The position numbers were made by a program, and so were the translations under genes. From Oceanihabitans iliipiscarium (GTDB taxonomy: Bacteria > Bacteroidota > Bacteroidia > Flavobacteriales > Flavobacteriaceae), in the NCBI RefSeq assembly GCF_042686125.1, contig NZ_JBHUOV010000007.1, positions 62,001 through 126,000 on the forward strand: a DNA stretch of 64,000 nt, written 5' to 3'. Shown here one piece after another: positions 9,676-18,027 of this stretch. The notes below the pieces were generated by a model. It was not told where the DNA came from, made no database searches, and saw only the letters and a program-made list of their open reading frames with translations. Each line of letters starts with the position of its first letter. Position 1 is the stretch's first letter.

Positions 9676-11265
9676 TTATTTAAATTCACTTACAAAATGA
9701 AATTTCAAGTTGGGGTATTTTTGTTGTGTCATTTGCAATGAAAATGAAGAATCAGCTAAAAACACGAGTTGATTTCTTTTATCTTTTGCTAAGAACCGTT
9801 GTTTTACTCTTAAAAAGTCTTTATACTCTTCACTTTTTTCATCCTTAGCTTCAATCCAACACGCTTTAAAAACATTTAAATTTTCATAAGTACATTTAGC
9901 GCCATATTCATGCTCTAACCTATATTGTATAACTTCATATTGTAAAGCACCTACCGTTCCAATTACTTTTCTTCCATTTAATTCTAATGTAAATAATTGA
10001 GCGACACCTTCATCCATCAATTGGACGATACCTTTGTTTAGTTGTTTAGATTTTAATGGATCGGCATTATTAATATACCTAAAGTGTTCAGGTGAAAAAC
10101 TTGGAATACCTCTATAATTTAAGACTTCTCCTTCAGTTAATGTATCTCCAATTTTAAAAGTTCCAGTATCTTGCAAGCCCACAATATCGCCAGGATAAGA
10201 AACATCAACAATCTCTTTTTTCTCAGCAAAAAAAGCATTCGGACTAGAGAATTTTACTTTTTTATTATGCCTTACATGTAAATATGGAGTGTTTCTTTTG
10301 AATTCACCCGAAACAATTTTAATAAATGCTAAACGATTTCTATGATTAGGATCCATATTGGCATGAATTTTAAAAACAAATCCACTAAATTGTTCTTCAT
10401 CTGGTTTTACTAAACGTTCTTCACTTTCTTTTGCTCTAGGCGTAGGTGCAATTTCTATAAAACAGTCTAATAATTCTCGCACTCCAAAGCTGTTTAACGC
10501 AGAACCAAAAAATACAGGTTGAAGGGTTCCGTTTAAATACGCTTCGTTATCAAATTTGGGGTAAATACCTTCAACTAATTCTATTTCTTCTCTTAATGTT
10601 TCAGCGGCAGAATCTCCGACTAACGTATTTAATTCTTTTGAGCTTAAATCAGAAATTTCAATCGTTTCTTCAATATTTTTTCTACTGTCTCCACTAAATA
10701 GATTGATGTTCTTTTCCCATATATTATAAATGCCTTTAAAGTCATAACCCATTCCAATAGGGAAACTTAAAGGGGTTACCTTCAATCCTAATTTTTGTTC
10801 AATTTCATCCAATAATTCAAAAGCGTCTTTACCTTCACGATCCATTTTATTAATAAAAACAATCATAGGTATATTACGCATTCGGCAAACTTCAACCAGT
10901 TTTTCAGTTTGTTCCTCAACCCCTTTAGCGACATCAATAACCACAATTACACTATCAACTGCTGTTAAAGTTCTAAAGGTATCTTCGGCAAAATCTTTAT
11001 GTCCAGGTGTATCTAAAATATTAATCTTTATTCCATTATATTCAAAAGCAAGAACAGAAGTCGCTACCGATATTCCACGTTGCCTTTCAATTTCCATAAA
11101 ATCACTGGTAGCACCCTTTTTTATTTTATTACTTTTAACAGCTCCAGCCTCTTGAATAGCACCACCAAATAATAATAATTTTTCTGTTAATGTTGTCTTT
11201 CCTGCATCAGGGTGAGAAATAATTCCGAAGGTACGTCTTCGTTTAATTTCGTCTTTAAATTTCAT
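9676..11265 (-). CDS. prfC: Peptide chain release factor 3
   Basis: The 529-residue translational GTPase has P-loop SHPDAGKTT near residue 17, switch II DTPGHKDF, and G4 motif NKMD. The RF3-specific C-terminal domains end in the LEHEYGAKC and LADSSFSLQMTQQKYP segments. RF3 recycles release factors 1 and 2 from the ribosome after termination. The length is standard (about 525-530). It is monocistronic on the minus strand, with its promoter in the gap to the right. RF1 (prfA) is also in this window, about 13 kb away. Confidence 0.97.
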   Translation of the reverse strand: MKFKDEIKRRRTFGIISHPDAGKTTLTEKLLLFGGAIQEAGAVKSNKIKKGATSDFMEIERQRGISVATSVLAFEYNGIKINILDTPGHKDFAEDTFRTLTAVDSVIVVIDVAKGVEEQTEKLVEVCRMRNIPMIVFINKMDREGKDAFELLDEIEQKLGLKVTPLSFPIGMGYDFKGIYNIWEKNINLFSGDSRKNIEETIEISDLSSKELNTLVGDSAAETLREEIELVEGIYPKFDNEAYLNGTLQPVFFGSALNSFGVRELLDCFIEIAPTPRAKESEERLVKPDEEQFSGFVFKIHANMDPNHRNRLAFIKIVSGEFKRNTPYLHVRHNKKVKFSSPNAFFAEKKEIVDVSYPGDIVGLQDTGTFKIGDTLTEGEVLNYRGIPSFSPEHFRYINNADPLKSKQLNKGIVQLMDEGVAQLFTLELNGRKVIGTVGALQYEVIQYRLEHEYGAKCTYENLNVFKACWIEAKDEKSEEYKDFLRVKQRFLAKDKRNQLVFLADSSFSLQMTQQKYPNLKFHFVSEFK

Positions 11266-11281
11266 AAAAGATTAATTTTGG

Positions 11282-11289
11282 CAAATATA
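11282..11289 (-). promoter_or_regulatory. -7 promoter element of prfC
   Basis: On the minus strand this reads TATATTTG, a full match to the Bacteroidota -7 consensus TAnnTTTG, 17 bases before the prfC start codon. No clear -33 TTTG is seen at the right spacing, so the call rests on the -7 box alone. Confidence 0.5.
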
Positions 11290-11657
11290 AAAGGAATAGG
11301 TTTAAAAAGTTTAAAAAACGAAGTGTTTTATTGAATACATTTTTCTTCGTAACATAACGTTTATTAATTGTTATTCAGCGGTTTATATGACTTCTTGTCG
11401 ATTTTAAAACGTAAATGTCCGATAATTTATTAATTTAATTTTTAGTTTAAGTCTAAGTATACGATACGATTGTTTACTTAAAAAGAATAGCCTACTCTTA
11501 ATGCTTAAACTCTCACTATTTTACTCTCCAAATATCAAAATAGTGTGAATGAATTTTTGCAGTCATCAATACTATTTATAGATGCTGATGCAGCTAAATT
11601 AAAATTATTTAAAAATTAGTAAAATTTATATTCCTAGATTCTTCTAAATAAAAAATT
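11290..11657. other. Gene-free region between prfC and the OmpA-family gene
   Basis: This stretch of about 370 AT-rich bases has no supported gene. The only structure I see is a hairpin pairing CACTATTTT at 11514-11522 with AAAATAGTG at 11537-11545, a perfect 9-bp stem. It could be a leader structure of the rightward OmpA-family gene or an operator. No strong TAnnTTTG box is visible near 11600. Confidence 0.5.
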
Positions 11658-13604
11658 ATGAGATTTTATAAACTTACATGTCTTACCTTTTGCTGTTTAT
11701 TTATGTCAATTGGATTTGCTCAAAAAGGAAAAATTCGAAAGGCAAATAAAGAATATCACAACTTTGCATATATAAAAACAAGCGAGATTCTTCTTGAAGT
11801 CGCTAATGAAGGTCATAAGTCTGTCGATTTGTTTGAAAAATTAGGAAACGCATTCTATTTTAACAATAAAATGGAAGACGCTGTTAAGTGGTATGGTGAA
11901 TTAATGGCTCTTGAAGAAGATATCGATTCTGAGTATTATTTTAGATATGCACAAGCTCTAAAGTATATTGAAAACTATAAGGAGTCTGATAAATGGATGG
12001 AGAAATTTTATAGCACAAAAACTGATGATTCAAGAGGAAAAGCCTTTAGGTCTTCAGTTGATTATTTGGCTTTAATTGAAAATGCAAGTAAGGATTTTGA
12101 AGTCAAAAATTTAGAGTTTAATTCGTCTGTTTCAGATTTTGGAACAACCAAGTTTAAGAATCAATTAATTTACGCATCTGCAAAAGGCAAAGGAAAAAAT
12201 TATGAATGGAATGAACAGCCATTTTTAGATTTGATGTCGGTAACCAAGCAAGAGGGAGATAGTGCTTATGCTAATCCAGAAAATTATGATTCTACAATCA
12301 ATACTAGATACCATGAGTCAACAGCAGCTTTTATGTCTGATGGACAGATGATGTTTTTTACACGAAACAATTATTTTAATAAAAAATTAGAAAGCGATAG
12401 TGAAGACATTGTTAAACTGAAAATATTCAGAGCAATTTTACAAGAAGAAGGAGAATGGGGAGAGATTGAGCCAGTACATTTTAATAATGATGAGTATAGT
12501 GTAGCTCACCCTTCAATTAATGCTAAAGGAGATAAGCTGTTTTTTTCATCTGATATGCCTGGGACTGAAGGTGAATCAGATTTGTATATGGTCGATATTT
12601 ATTCTACAGGAAAGTTGGGAACACCTGTTAATTTAGGCAATGTGATTAATACAGAAAGGCGTGAGTCTTTCCCTTTTATCAACGAAAAAGGAGACTTGTA
12701 TTTTGCATCAGATGGTCATGAAGGCTTAGGTGGATTAGACATTTTTGTAGTTAAAAAATTTGAAGAAAAATATGCAAATTCAGACACCTTAGTTGTCGTT
12801 AATGTTGCAAAACCAATTAATAGTCCGCAAGATGATTTTGGCTACTATGAAAGCCTAAGCACTAGAGAAGGTTTCTTTACATCAAATAGACCAAATGGAA
12901 AAGGAGATGACGATATTTATGGTTTTGATACTTTAGATAGATGTGAACAAAAAGTTGAAGGAATTGTAAAAGACAAAAAAACACTAGAGATATTGCCAAA
13001 TGCGACTGTTATTTTATTTGATAAAGAAGGTAATGAAGTTGAAAGGCTTGTTGCTGGCGAAGACGCTACTTTTACATTCACTAATTTAGATTGTGAAAAA
13101 GAATATTTAATTCGAGGTGAGAAAGAAGATTATATAGCTGATGAAAAACGCTTTACAACACCAAGTACAGAGCAAGACTTAGAAATAGAGCTCTTATTAG
13201 ATAAAGATGTTAAAGAGATTACTGTAGGAACAGATTTAGCAGACGTACTTAATATACCGACTATTTATTTCAGCTTTGATAAATCTAATATTAGACGATC
13301 TGCAGCTTTACAATTAGAGAAAGTTATTGCTGTTCTTAAAAAGTTTCCTAATATGAAAATTGATGTGCGATCTCATACTGATAGTAGAGCAAGTTTTGAA
13401 TATAATGACGCGTTGTCTAATAGAAGAAATAAATCTACAATAGACCACCTTATTAAGGTTGGAGGTATAGATCCTAATAGGCTGACAGGTAAAGGTTATG
13501 GTGAAAGACAACTCATAAACGAATGTGCCGATGGTGTGCCTTGCTCTGAAGGTGAACACCAATTAAATAGGCGTAGCGAATTTATAGTAGTCTCAATGGA
13601 GTAA
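11658..13604 (+). CDS. OmpA-family envelope protein with TPR, PD40 propeller and regulatory-like domain (PorE-like)
   Basis: The 648-residue protein begins with a signal peptide ending about residue 21 (SIGFAQ). Helical TPR-like repeats fill about 25-130. A WD40/PD40 beta-propeller covers about 170-430, with repeated motifs such as HPSINAKGDKLFFSSD and FPFINEKGDLYFASDGH. A carboxypeptidase-regulatory-like fold spans about 435-510. An OmpA C-terminal peptidoglycan-binding domain covers about 535-648 (IYFSFDKSNIR, VRSHTDSRAS, LSNRRN). This order is that of PorE, a type IX secretion component, and of many Bacteroidota paralogues. No PorP/SprF partner lies beside it, so a secretion role is inferred rather than shown. 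Confidence 0.85.
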   Translation: MRFYKLTCLTFCCLFMSIGFAQKGKIRKANKEYHNFAYIKTSEILLEVANEGHKSVDLFEKLGNAFYFNNKMEDAVKWYGELMALEEDIDSEYYFRYAQALKYIENYKESDKWMEKFYSTKTDDSRGKAFRSSVDYLALIENASKDFEVKNLEFNSSVSDFGTTKFKNQLIYASAKGKGKNYEWNEQPFLDLMSVTKQEGDSAYANPENYDSTINTRYHESTAAFMSDGQMMFFTRNNYFNKKLESDSEDIVKLKIFRAILQEEGEWGEIEPVHFNNDEYSVAHPSINAKGDKLFFSSDMPGTEGESDLYMVDIYSTGKLGTPVNLGNVINTERRESFPFINEKGDLYFASDGHEGLGGLDIFVVKKFEEKYANSDTLVVVNVAKPINSPQDDFGYYESLSTREGFFTSNRPNGKGDDDIYGFDTLDRCEQKVEGIVKDKKTLEILPNATVILFDKEGNEVERLVAGEDATFTFTNLDCEKEYLIRGEKEDYIADEKRFTTPSTEQDLEIELLLDKDVKEITVGTDLADVLNIPTIYFSFDKSNIRRSAALQLEKVIAVLKKFPNMKIDVRSHTDSRASFEYNDALSNRRNKSTIDHLIKVGGIDPNRLTGKGYGERQLINECADGVPCSEGEHQLNRRSEFIVVSME

Positions 13605-13607
13605 AAC

Positions 13608-13670
<63 letters not shown>

Positions 13671-13677
13671 ATACTAG

Positions 13678-13751
13678 TGACCTCGACAGGATTCAAACCT
13701 GTAACCTCTTGAGCCGTAATCAAGTGCGCTATTCAGTTGCGCCACGAGGCC
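13678..13751 (-). tRNA. tRNA-Arg (anticodon ACG)
   Basis: The minus strand folds as a complete 74-base tRNA. The acceptor stem GGCCTCG pairs with CGAGGTC (one G-T wobble). The D arm is GCGC/GCGC. The anticodon stem CTTGA/TCAAG encloses a loop TTACGGC, and the T arm is ACAGG/CCTGT with loop TTTGAAT. The anticodon ACG is at 13715-13717 on the plus strand; A34 is normally converted to inosine to read CGN codons. CCA is not encoded. The discriminator base is A. Confidence 0.96.
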
Positions 13752-13880
13752 ATTTTGAGATTGCAAATATATTTCTTTTTAATACAATGACAAAGCAAAG
13801 CTAAAATTATTTGCCCTAAATATATGCGGTCATAAAATGGTTTTGAAAGAATTGAAATGAAAAAAATAGTAAGCGTATTA

Positions 13881-14033
13881 TTAATCTAAAGCGTTTTTTG
13901 TGACATATAATTTCCAGCCAAAAATGGCCATTTGTAATTTAGTGGCCTTACTTAAATCTAAACGTTTTTTTGTGTAGCTAGGTAAAACCATCTTGTTCAC
14001 TTTAGCCAATACTTTAAACAGTTTTTTTTTCAT
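13881..14033 (-). CDS. Conserved-looking 50-residue basic micro-protein
   Basis: A short frame from ATG (14031-14033) to TAA (13881-13883) encodes 50 residues rich in lysine: MKKKLFKVLAKVNK at the N-terminus and AIFGWKLYVTKNALD at the C-terminus. I recall very similar short proteins in other Flavobacteriaceae, sometimes labelled SsrA-binding protein, but cannot check this here. It has no signal peptide cleavage site or clear transmembrane segment and may be an amphipathic nucleic-acid-binding or membrane-associated protein. It sits alone in an otherwise gene-free region beside tRNA-Arg. The function is unknown. Confidence 0.7.
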   Translation of the reverse strand: MKKKLFKVLAKVNKMVLPSYTKKRLDLSKATKLQMAIFGWKLYVTKNALD

Positions 14034-14521
14034 TATTACAAGTTTACATACGCCTTATCAAACGTAAAATTATTGCTTTAAAAGCACTTCGCCAAATCTT
14101 GTGTAAATGTTTAAAAAAGCAAAGCATATTATAACATATGCTTTACCATTTAAATAGATGTATTTAGAATATAAGTTCGATTAGAATTTTTGCTAGTGTA
14201 ATCATTTTTCTTAAGGTTAAAAGGGTGTGTTAATTGATTTTATTTTCGATTGAGCTTTCAATATATATATTTTAAAAACGATCTACCTAGTGTTAGGTTT
14301 AAAAAAAATGAAATTGAATTCTAATTTATAAGTATAAAAATGAAAAGTATTTCAAATTGTAATCGAAATATCTTGATACATGTTATGATTTAAAACTAGA
14401 TATATGATTGTAAGTATTATATGTAATAATTCAAGGGGCTTTTTTGATGGTTTTATAAAATCATAGAGAGTTTTTAGCCAATTTTAGTGCTTTTTTGTAG
14501 TTTTCATCTTTTTTTAATAAA
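14034..14521. other. Gene-free AT-rich region
   Basis: Nearly 500 bases of low-complexity AT-rich DNA between the micro-gene and the M56-gene terminator. I found no open frame, RNA gene or repeat that I can support. The promoter of the leftward micro-gene presumably lies at its left edge. Confidence 0.5.
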
Positions 14522-14548
14522 AAAAGACACTCCTTAGAAGTGTCTTTT
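14522..14548 (-). terminator. Intrinsic terminator of the blaI-M56 operon
   Basis: A 10-bp stem pairs AAAAGACACT at 14522-14531 with 14539-14548. On the minus strand it is followed by seven T residues. It lies 32 bases past the M56 gene stop. Confidence 0.88.
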
Positions 14549-14580
14549 AAATTTAAAGTTAAAGCTTTTTTAATGCTTTT

Positions 14581-16320
14581 TTAATGCTTTTTTGTGGTGA
14601 CAATAATCACACCATCTTTTCCTTTTTCACCATAAATACTAGTAGCATTATCGCCTTTTAATATTTCCATTTTTTCAATATTATCTGGATTTAGTTTCTC
14701 CATGGCTTCAGTAGTAGATTCTTTATCATCTATTAAAACTAATGGACTGCTTCCATTTTCATTTGCTATAAATAGCATTCTATTTTTATCTTTATTTCCA
14801 ATCGTTCTAATCTTATAAGTACTACCATCTTCATCTTCATCTTCAACCCAAGTGTGAGTGCCATCACCTTTTAGTATGATTTCTTCTTTAATGTCTTTTC
14901 CGTCTTTACCTTTCTTAATGATATAAACATTTTCTTCACTATCGTCATCCGAATCTATATGAATAACTTTAGATTTTTTTTTGGTAAATACTTTTCCTTT
15001 CTTTTTGGCATTTCCATGCTCGTCTTCAATAATAATTTCAACTTCATGAGCATCATCATCTTCACCATCATCAGAAATCACATATACATGTTTGCGGCCT
15101 TTTTCTTTAGCATGAGTTTCATGAATTTTAGTTTTTCCGTCAGCTGTAGAGAAATAATAGTTCTTACCATGCATCACTTTTCCGTTTCCAATAGAAATAC
15201 TATTGCTTTCACTATCATAGGTGATTTTAATAGGTTTTATGCCTTCATCTGAATTTGTATTAAAGCTAGCACTAGATTTTTCAGATTTGGCATCAATCTT
15301 AATCGCTATAATTTCACCTGCAGCATTTCGCTTAAGGCCTTTAAATTTTAAGGTCACGCCTTTACTTTTAAACTCGTTTTTAACTTTTTCTAAATCGGCA
15401 TCTTTAAAATCTTTTGAAATAATTGCGATTTCAATATCTCCAATAGGAGCAATAGCTATGGTGTTCTCAGATTCTACATATACGTCTTTAGTATTAAAAC
15501 TCATAAGAAATAAAGCGAGTAGTGGAATGACTAAAGCATACTTTAAAACATTTAATTGATTTGATTTTGATTTGTGTAACATAACGATTCGTTTTTTGAT
15601 TAATGAATTATAAAAATTATTAGTCAACACTAAGTGTTGATTTTTAACTGTTGCTTTTAATAGTAAATGCTGATAGCTTTTTTCACAAATTGAAATACGT
15701 TGCGCATTTTGGTCTGCAATAAACTCCAGATTTTGCTGAATATCTTTTTTGTACAACCATATAAAAGGATTAAACCAAAAAATAATAGTAGCTATTTGCG
15801 CCAAAAGGATGTCCACAGAATGCCATTGTTTCACATGCGCTTTTTCATGATTTAAGATGTCTTCTAATTCTATAGCATTAAAATGTTTAGGGTTATAAAC
15901 GATATAATTAAAAAATGAAAAAGGAGGAATCGCATTTTCAGTTTCTATATACTTTATTGCACCACAGGTTTTTGTAACATGACTGTTAAGTAATTTAAAT
16001 AATGAGATAAACTCTATGCTTAATTTAATCAGAAAAAAGACAAAGCCAATACTATATATATATGGTATGAGAGTTAAAAAACTAAATGCATCTTCAAGAT
16101 GCGGTTGTTCTATTACAGCATTGTTTGAAATTATAAACTCAGAAACACCTGTATTTTCAATATAAATAGGAATCACTATAAAGGGTAAACAAATAGTAGA
16201 TATTAAACCAATCAATAAAAACCATCTGTTACTTTCAAAAAAAGTATCTCGCTTTAAGAATAAGGTATAGCATAAATAAAATAATGCGGTTACTGCCGAA
16301 GCTTTTAATAAATATTCCAT
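14581..16320 (-). CDS. BlaR1-type M56 membrane metallopeptidase with TonB-plug-like tail
   Basis: The 579-residue integral membrane protein has hydrophobic segments at about 5-22, 33-53, 80-110 and 260-280. The zinc-protease motif HEKAH is at 158-162 in the cytoplasmic M56 domain. The long periplasmic part (about 285-579) is rich in acidic and lysine residues. It ends in the plug-like NPDNIEKMEILKGDNAT...IYGEKGKDGVIIVTTKK signature seen in TonB receptors and many Bacteroidota M56 proteins. There is no beta-lactam sensor domain. By family knowledge it should cleave or inactivate the adjacent BlaI repressor on sensing an envelope signal. An upstream ATG at 16347 would overlap blaI by 26 bases; ATG 16320 leaves a one-base gap and matches family N-termini. 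Confidence 0.9.
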   Translation of the reverse strand: MEYLLKASAVTALFYLCYTLFLKRDTFFESNRWFLLIGLISTICLPFIVIPIYIENTGVSEFIISNNAVIEQPHLEDAFSFLTLIPYIYSIGFVFFLIKLSIEFISLFKLLNSHVTKTCGAIKYIETENAIPPFSFFNYIVYNPKHFNAIELEDILNHEKAHVKQWHSVDILLAQIATIIFWFNPFIWLYKKDIQQNLEFIADQNAQRISICEKSYQHLLLKATVKNQHLVLTNNFYNSLIKKRIVMLHKSKSNQLNVLKYALVIPLLALFLMSFNTKDVYVESENTIAIAPIGDIEIAIISKDFKDADLEKVKNEFKSKGVTLKFKGLKRNAAGEIIAIKIDAKSEKSSASFNTNSDEGIKPIKITYDSESNSISIGNGKVMHGKNYYFSTADGKTKIHETHAKEKGRKHVYVISDDGEDDDAHEVEIIIEDEHGNAKKKGKVFTKKKSKVIHIDSDDDSEENVYIIKKGKDGKDIKEEIILKGDGTHTWVEDEDEDGSTYKIRTIGNKDKNRMLFIANENGSSPLVLIDDKESTTEAMEKLNPDNIEKMEILKGDNATSIYGEKGKDGVIIVTTKKH

Positions 16321-16321
16321 C

Positions 16322-16681
16322 TTATTTTTGATTTTCAATGAGAGCAATAATTTCCTTAAGTTCCTCCACGCTTATTTTTTCTTCCTTAGCAAAAAACGAT
16401 ACGACATTCTTATAAGAGCTATTAAAATAGTTGTCTATAGCAGTATTCATAAAGCGTTTTTTATAAGCTTCTTTGCTTATAATAGGAAAATATTGATGCG
16501 TTTTTCCATAAGCATTATAGCTCACATAACCTTTTTCTTCCAGGTTTCTAATAATTGTAGAAAGCGTATTATAATGCGGTTTTTCATCATTAATTTCCAC
16601 TAAAACATCCTTCACAAAAGCCTTTTCAAGCTTCCATAAAATATGCATAATTTCTTCTTCTTTATTTGTCAGTTTTTGCAT
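16322..16681 (-). CDS. BlaI/MecI/CopY-family transcriptional repressor
   Basis: The 119-residue protein has a winged-helix DNA-binding domain at about 1-75 (KLTNKEEEIMHILWKL, YNTLSTIIRNLEEKGYVSY) and a C-terminal dimerisation region (about 80-119) that holds the usual protease-sensitive site. It heads the two-gene unit with the M56 sensor, one base upstream of that gene. Two identical dyads AACTAT-N4-ATAGTT lie about 140 bases upstream and are the likely operators. The signal and regulon are unknown. Confidence 0.93.
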   Translation of the reverse strand: MQKLTNKEEEIMHILWKLEKAFVKDVLVEINDEKPHYNTLSTIIRNLEEKGYVSYNAYGKTHQYFPIISKEAYKKRFMNTAIDNYFNSSYKNVVSFFAKEEKISVEELKEIIALIENQK

Positions 16682-16697
16682 GGTATCATTTTAATTT

Positions 16698-16808
16698 GGG
16701 CGTTACCTTTTTCGCCTTTTAGCTTCAAAAGGTCAGGCTTTCCGCTATATCTTTTTGTGCTAAACAATAAGTTTAGCACAAAAAGGATGTCGCATCAATC
16801 CTTAACGC
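16698..16808. repeat. Structured intergenic repeat, copy A
   Basis: The element runs from GGGCGTT to TTAACGC. It carries the shared core GCTTTCCGCTATATC...GGATGTCGCATCAATC and a central hairpin with perfect 15-bp arms, 16751-16765 against 16771-16785. Copies B (28790-28869) and C (54528-54645) share the same ends and core. All three lie in intergenic DNA. It contains no coding capacity. Confidence 0.85.
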
Positions 16809-16819
16809 GTTTCAAACTT

Positions 16820-16857
16820 ATAACTATTTTTATAGTTATACAACTATTGTTATAGTT
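16820..16857. promoter_or_regulatory. Twin BlaI-type operators
   Basis: Two perfect dyads AACTAT-N4-ATAGTT lie at 16822-16837 and 16842-16857, exactly 20 bases apart, so they would face the same side of the helix about two turns apart. BlaI/MecI repressors bind dyads of this general kind. The site lies between the leftward blaI gene and the rightward exchanger gene (ATG 16950), so either or both may be controlled. Confidence 0.75.
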
Positions 16858-16949
16858 ATTTAACTAAATTTTAAGTTTTATTCTAATAGAATAGAAGAAA
16901 TACTATCTTCGCAATAGTAAAGTATAAACAACAATTTAAGACAGAATTT

Positions 16950-17891
16950 ATGAGCCTTGTTTGGATTATATTAGGATTAATAGCTTTGGTAGTAGGAGGT
17001 GAGTTTTTAGTGCGTTCCTCTGTCGCATTATCATTTAAATTAAGCATTTCTAAAATGGTTATTGGTATGACCGTTGTCTCTTTTGCAACGTCTGCACCAG
17101 AACTTTTAGTGAGTTTAAATGCTGCTCTGTCAGGTTCTCCTGCTATAGCATTAAATAATGTTATTGGTTCTAATATTGCAAATATTGGTTTGGTGTTAGG
17201 TATTACTGCAATCGTTGGTGCTATAGCAGTCGATAAGTCTTTTTATAAAGTGAATTGGCCTGCCATGATGTTGTTTTCTATGGCACTTTATTATTTCCTT
17301 TATAACGATAAACAACTAACGCAAATTGAAGGTGGTATTTTATTTGTTGCACTTATTGTTTTTTTAGTCATTTTAATTAAGCGTGCAAAAAAAGATGTTG
17401 TTGTCGAAGACGTTGATGAGGGTTTGGCTATTGTGTCGAATTTTAAAATTATTATTTGGTTGCTTATTGGTGCTTTGGCTTTGTACTTTGGTAGTGAGTG
17501 GTTGGTCAATGGAGCAAAAGAACTAGCAACTAGTTTAGGTGTTAGCGATGCAGTTATTGCTGCAACGGTTATTGCTATTGGAACAAGCGTGCCAGAACTT
17601 GCGGCATCAGTTATTGCTGCTGCAAAACAAGAAAAGGCATTGTCTTTAGGGAATCTAATTGGTTCTAATATTTTTAATATTGGTTCGGTTTTAGGCTTAA
17701 CAGCTTTAATTAAAACCATACCAGTAACAGCAGATCAAATATTAAATAGTGATATTTTCTGGATGTTAGGCTTCTCTGCAGTATTAATTCCACTAATTAT
17801 TATTCCTAAACAATTGCAGATTAGTCGTTATAAAGGGTTAATTCTTGTGACGGCTTATGGAATATTTATTTTCTTAGCTTTTAAATCTTAA
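16950..17891 (+). CDS. CaCA-family calcium/sodium-type antiporter
   Basis: The 313-residue inner-membrane protein has about ten transmembrane helices in two inverted halves. The alpha-repeat motifs are VVSFATSAPELLVSLNAA (about residues 45-62) and VIAIGTSVPELAASVIAA (about 205-222). Each is followed by a GSNI(A/F)NIG segment. These are the ion-binding signatures of the YrbG-like branch of the Ca2+/cation antiporter superfamily. The substrate ion cannot be set from sequence. The gene is monocistronic, with twin dyads upstream and a terminator downstream. Confidence 0.93.
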   Translation: MSLVWIILGLIALVVGGEFLVRSSVALSFKLSISKMVIGMTVVSFATSAPELLVSLNAALSGSPAIALNNVIGSNIANIGLVLGITAIVGAIAVDKSFYKVNWPAMMLFSMALYYFLYNDKQLTQIEGGILFVALIVFLVILIKRAKKDVVVEDVDEGLAIVSNFKIIIWLLIGALALYFGSEWLVNGAKELATSLGVSDAVIAATVIAIGTSVPELAASVIAAAKQEKALSLGNLIGSNIFNIGSVLGLTALIKTIPVTADQILNSDIFWMLGFSAVLIPLIIIPKQLQISRYKGLILVTAYGIFIFLAFKS

Positions 17892-17895
17892 TTTT

Positions 17896-17948
17896 AGGGG
17901 TTATTAACTACTTTTTGTCGAAAAGTTAATAAGTAGCCCTATTTTTTT
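17896..17948 (+). terminator. Intrinsic terminator after the antiporter
   Basis: A long hairpin pairs CTTTT with AAAAG and TTATTAA with TTAATAA, with an outer AGGG/CCCT clamp and a three-base bulge. A run of seven T follows. It starts five bases past the stop codon. Confidence 0.8.
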
Positions 17949-17959
17949 AAGGGTTAGTG

Positions 17960-17989
17960 TTTGAGTATTATCATTTTTTTATAGATTTG
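17960..17989 (+). promoter_or_regulatory. Promoter of the glutamine synthetase gene
   Basis: TTTG at 17960-17963 and TAGATTTG at 17982-17989, separated by 18 bases, match both parts of the Bacteroidota primary-sigma consensus (TTTG, TAnnTTTG). The start codon is 38 bases downstream of the -7 box. Confidence 0.75.
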
Positions 17990-18027
17990 CCCTATTAATT
18001 TGAGTATAACTTAAAAAAATCAAAACG

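Noticed and set aside
14959..15559. Two plus-strand frames (about 97 and 112 codons) inside the M56 gene
   Set aside because: They are Phe/Ser/Ile-rich shadows of the lysine- and acid-rich coding strand, with no supporting signals.
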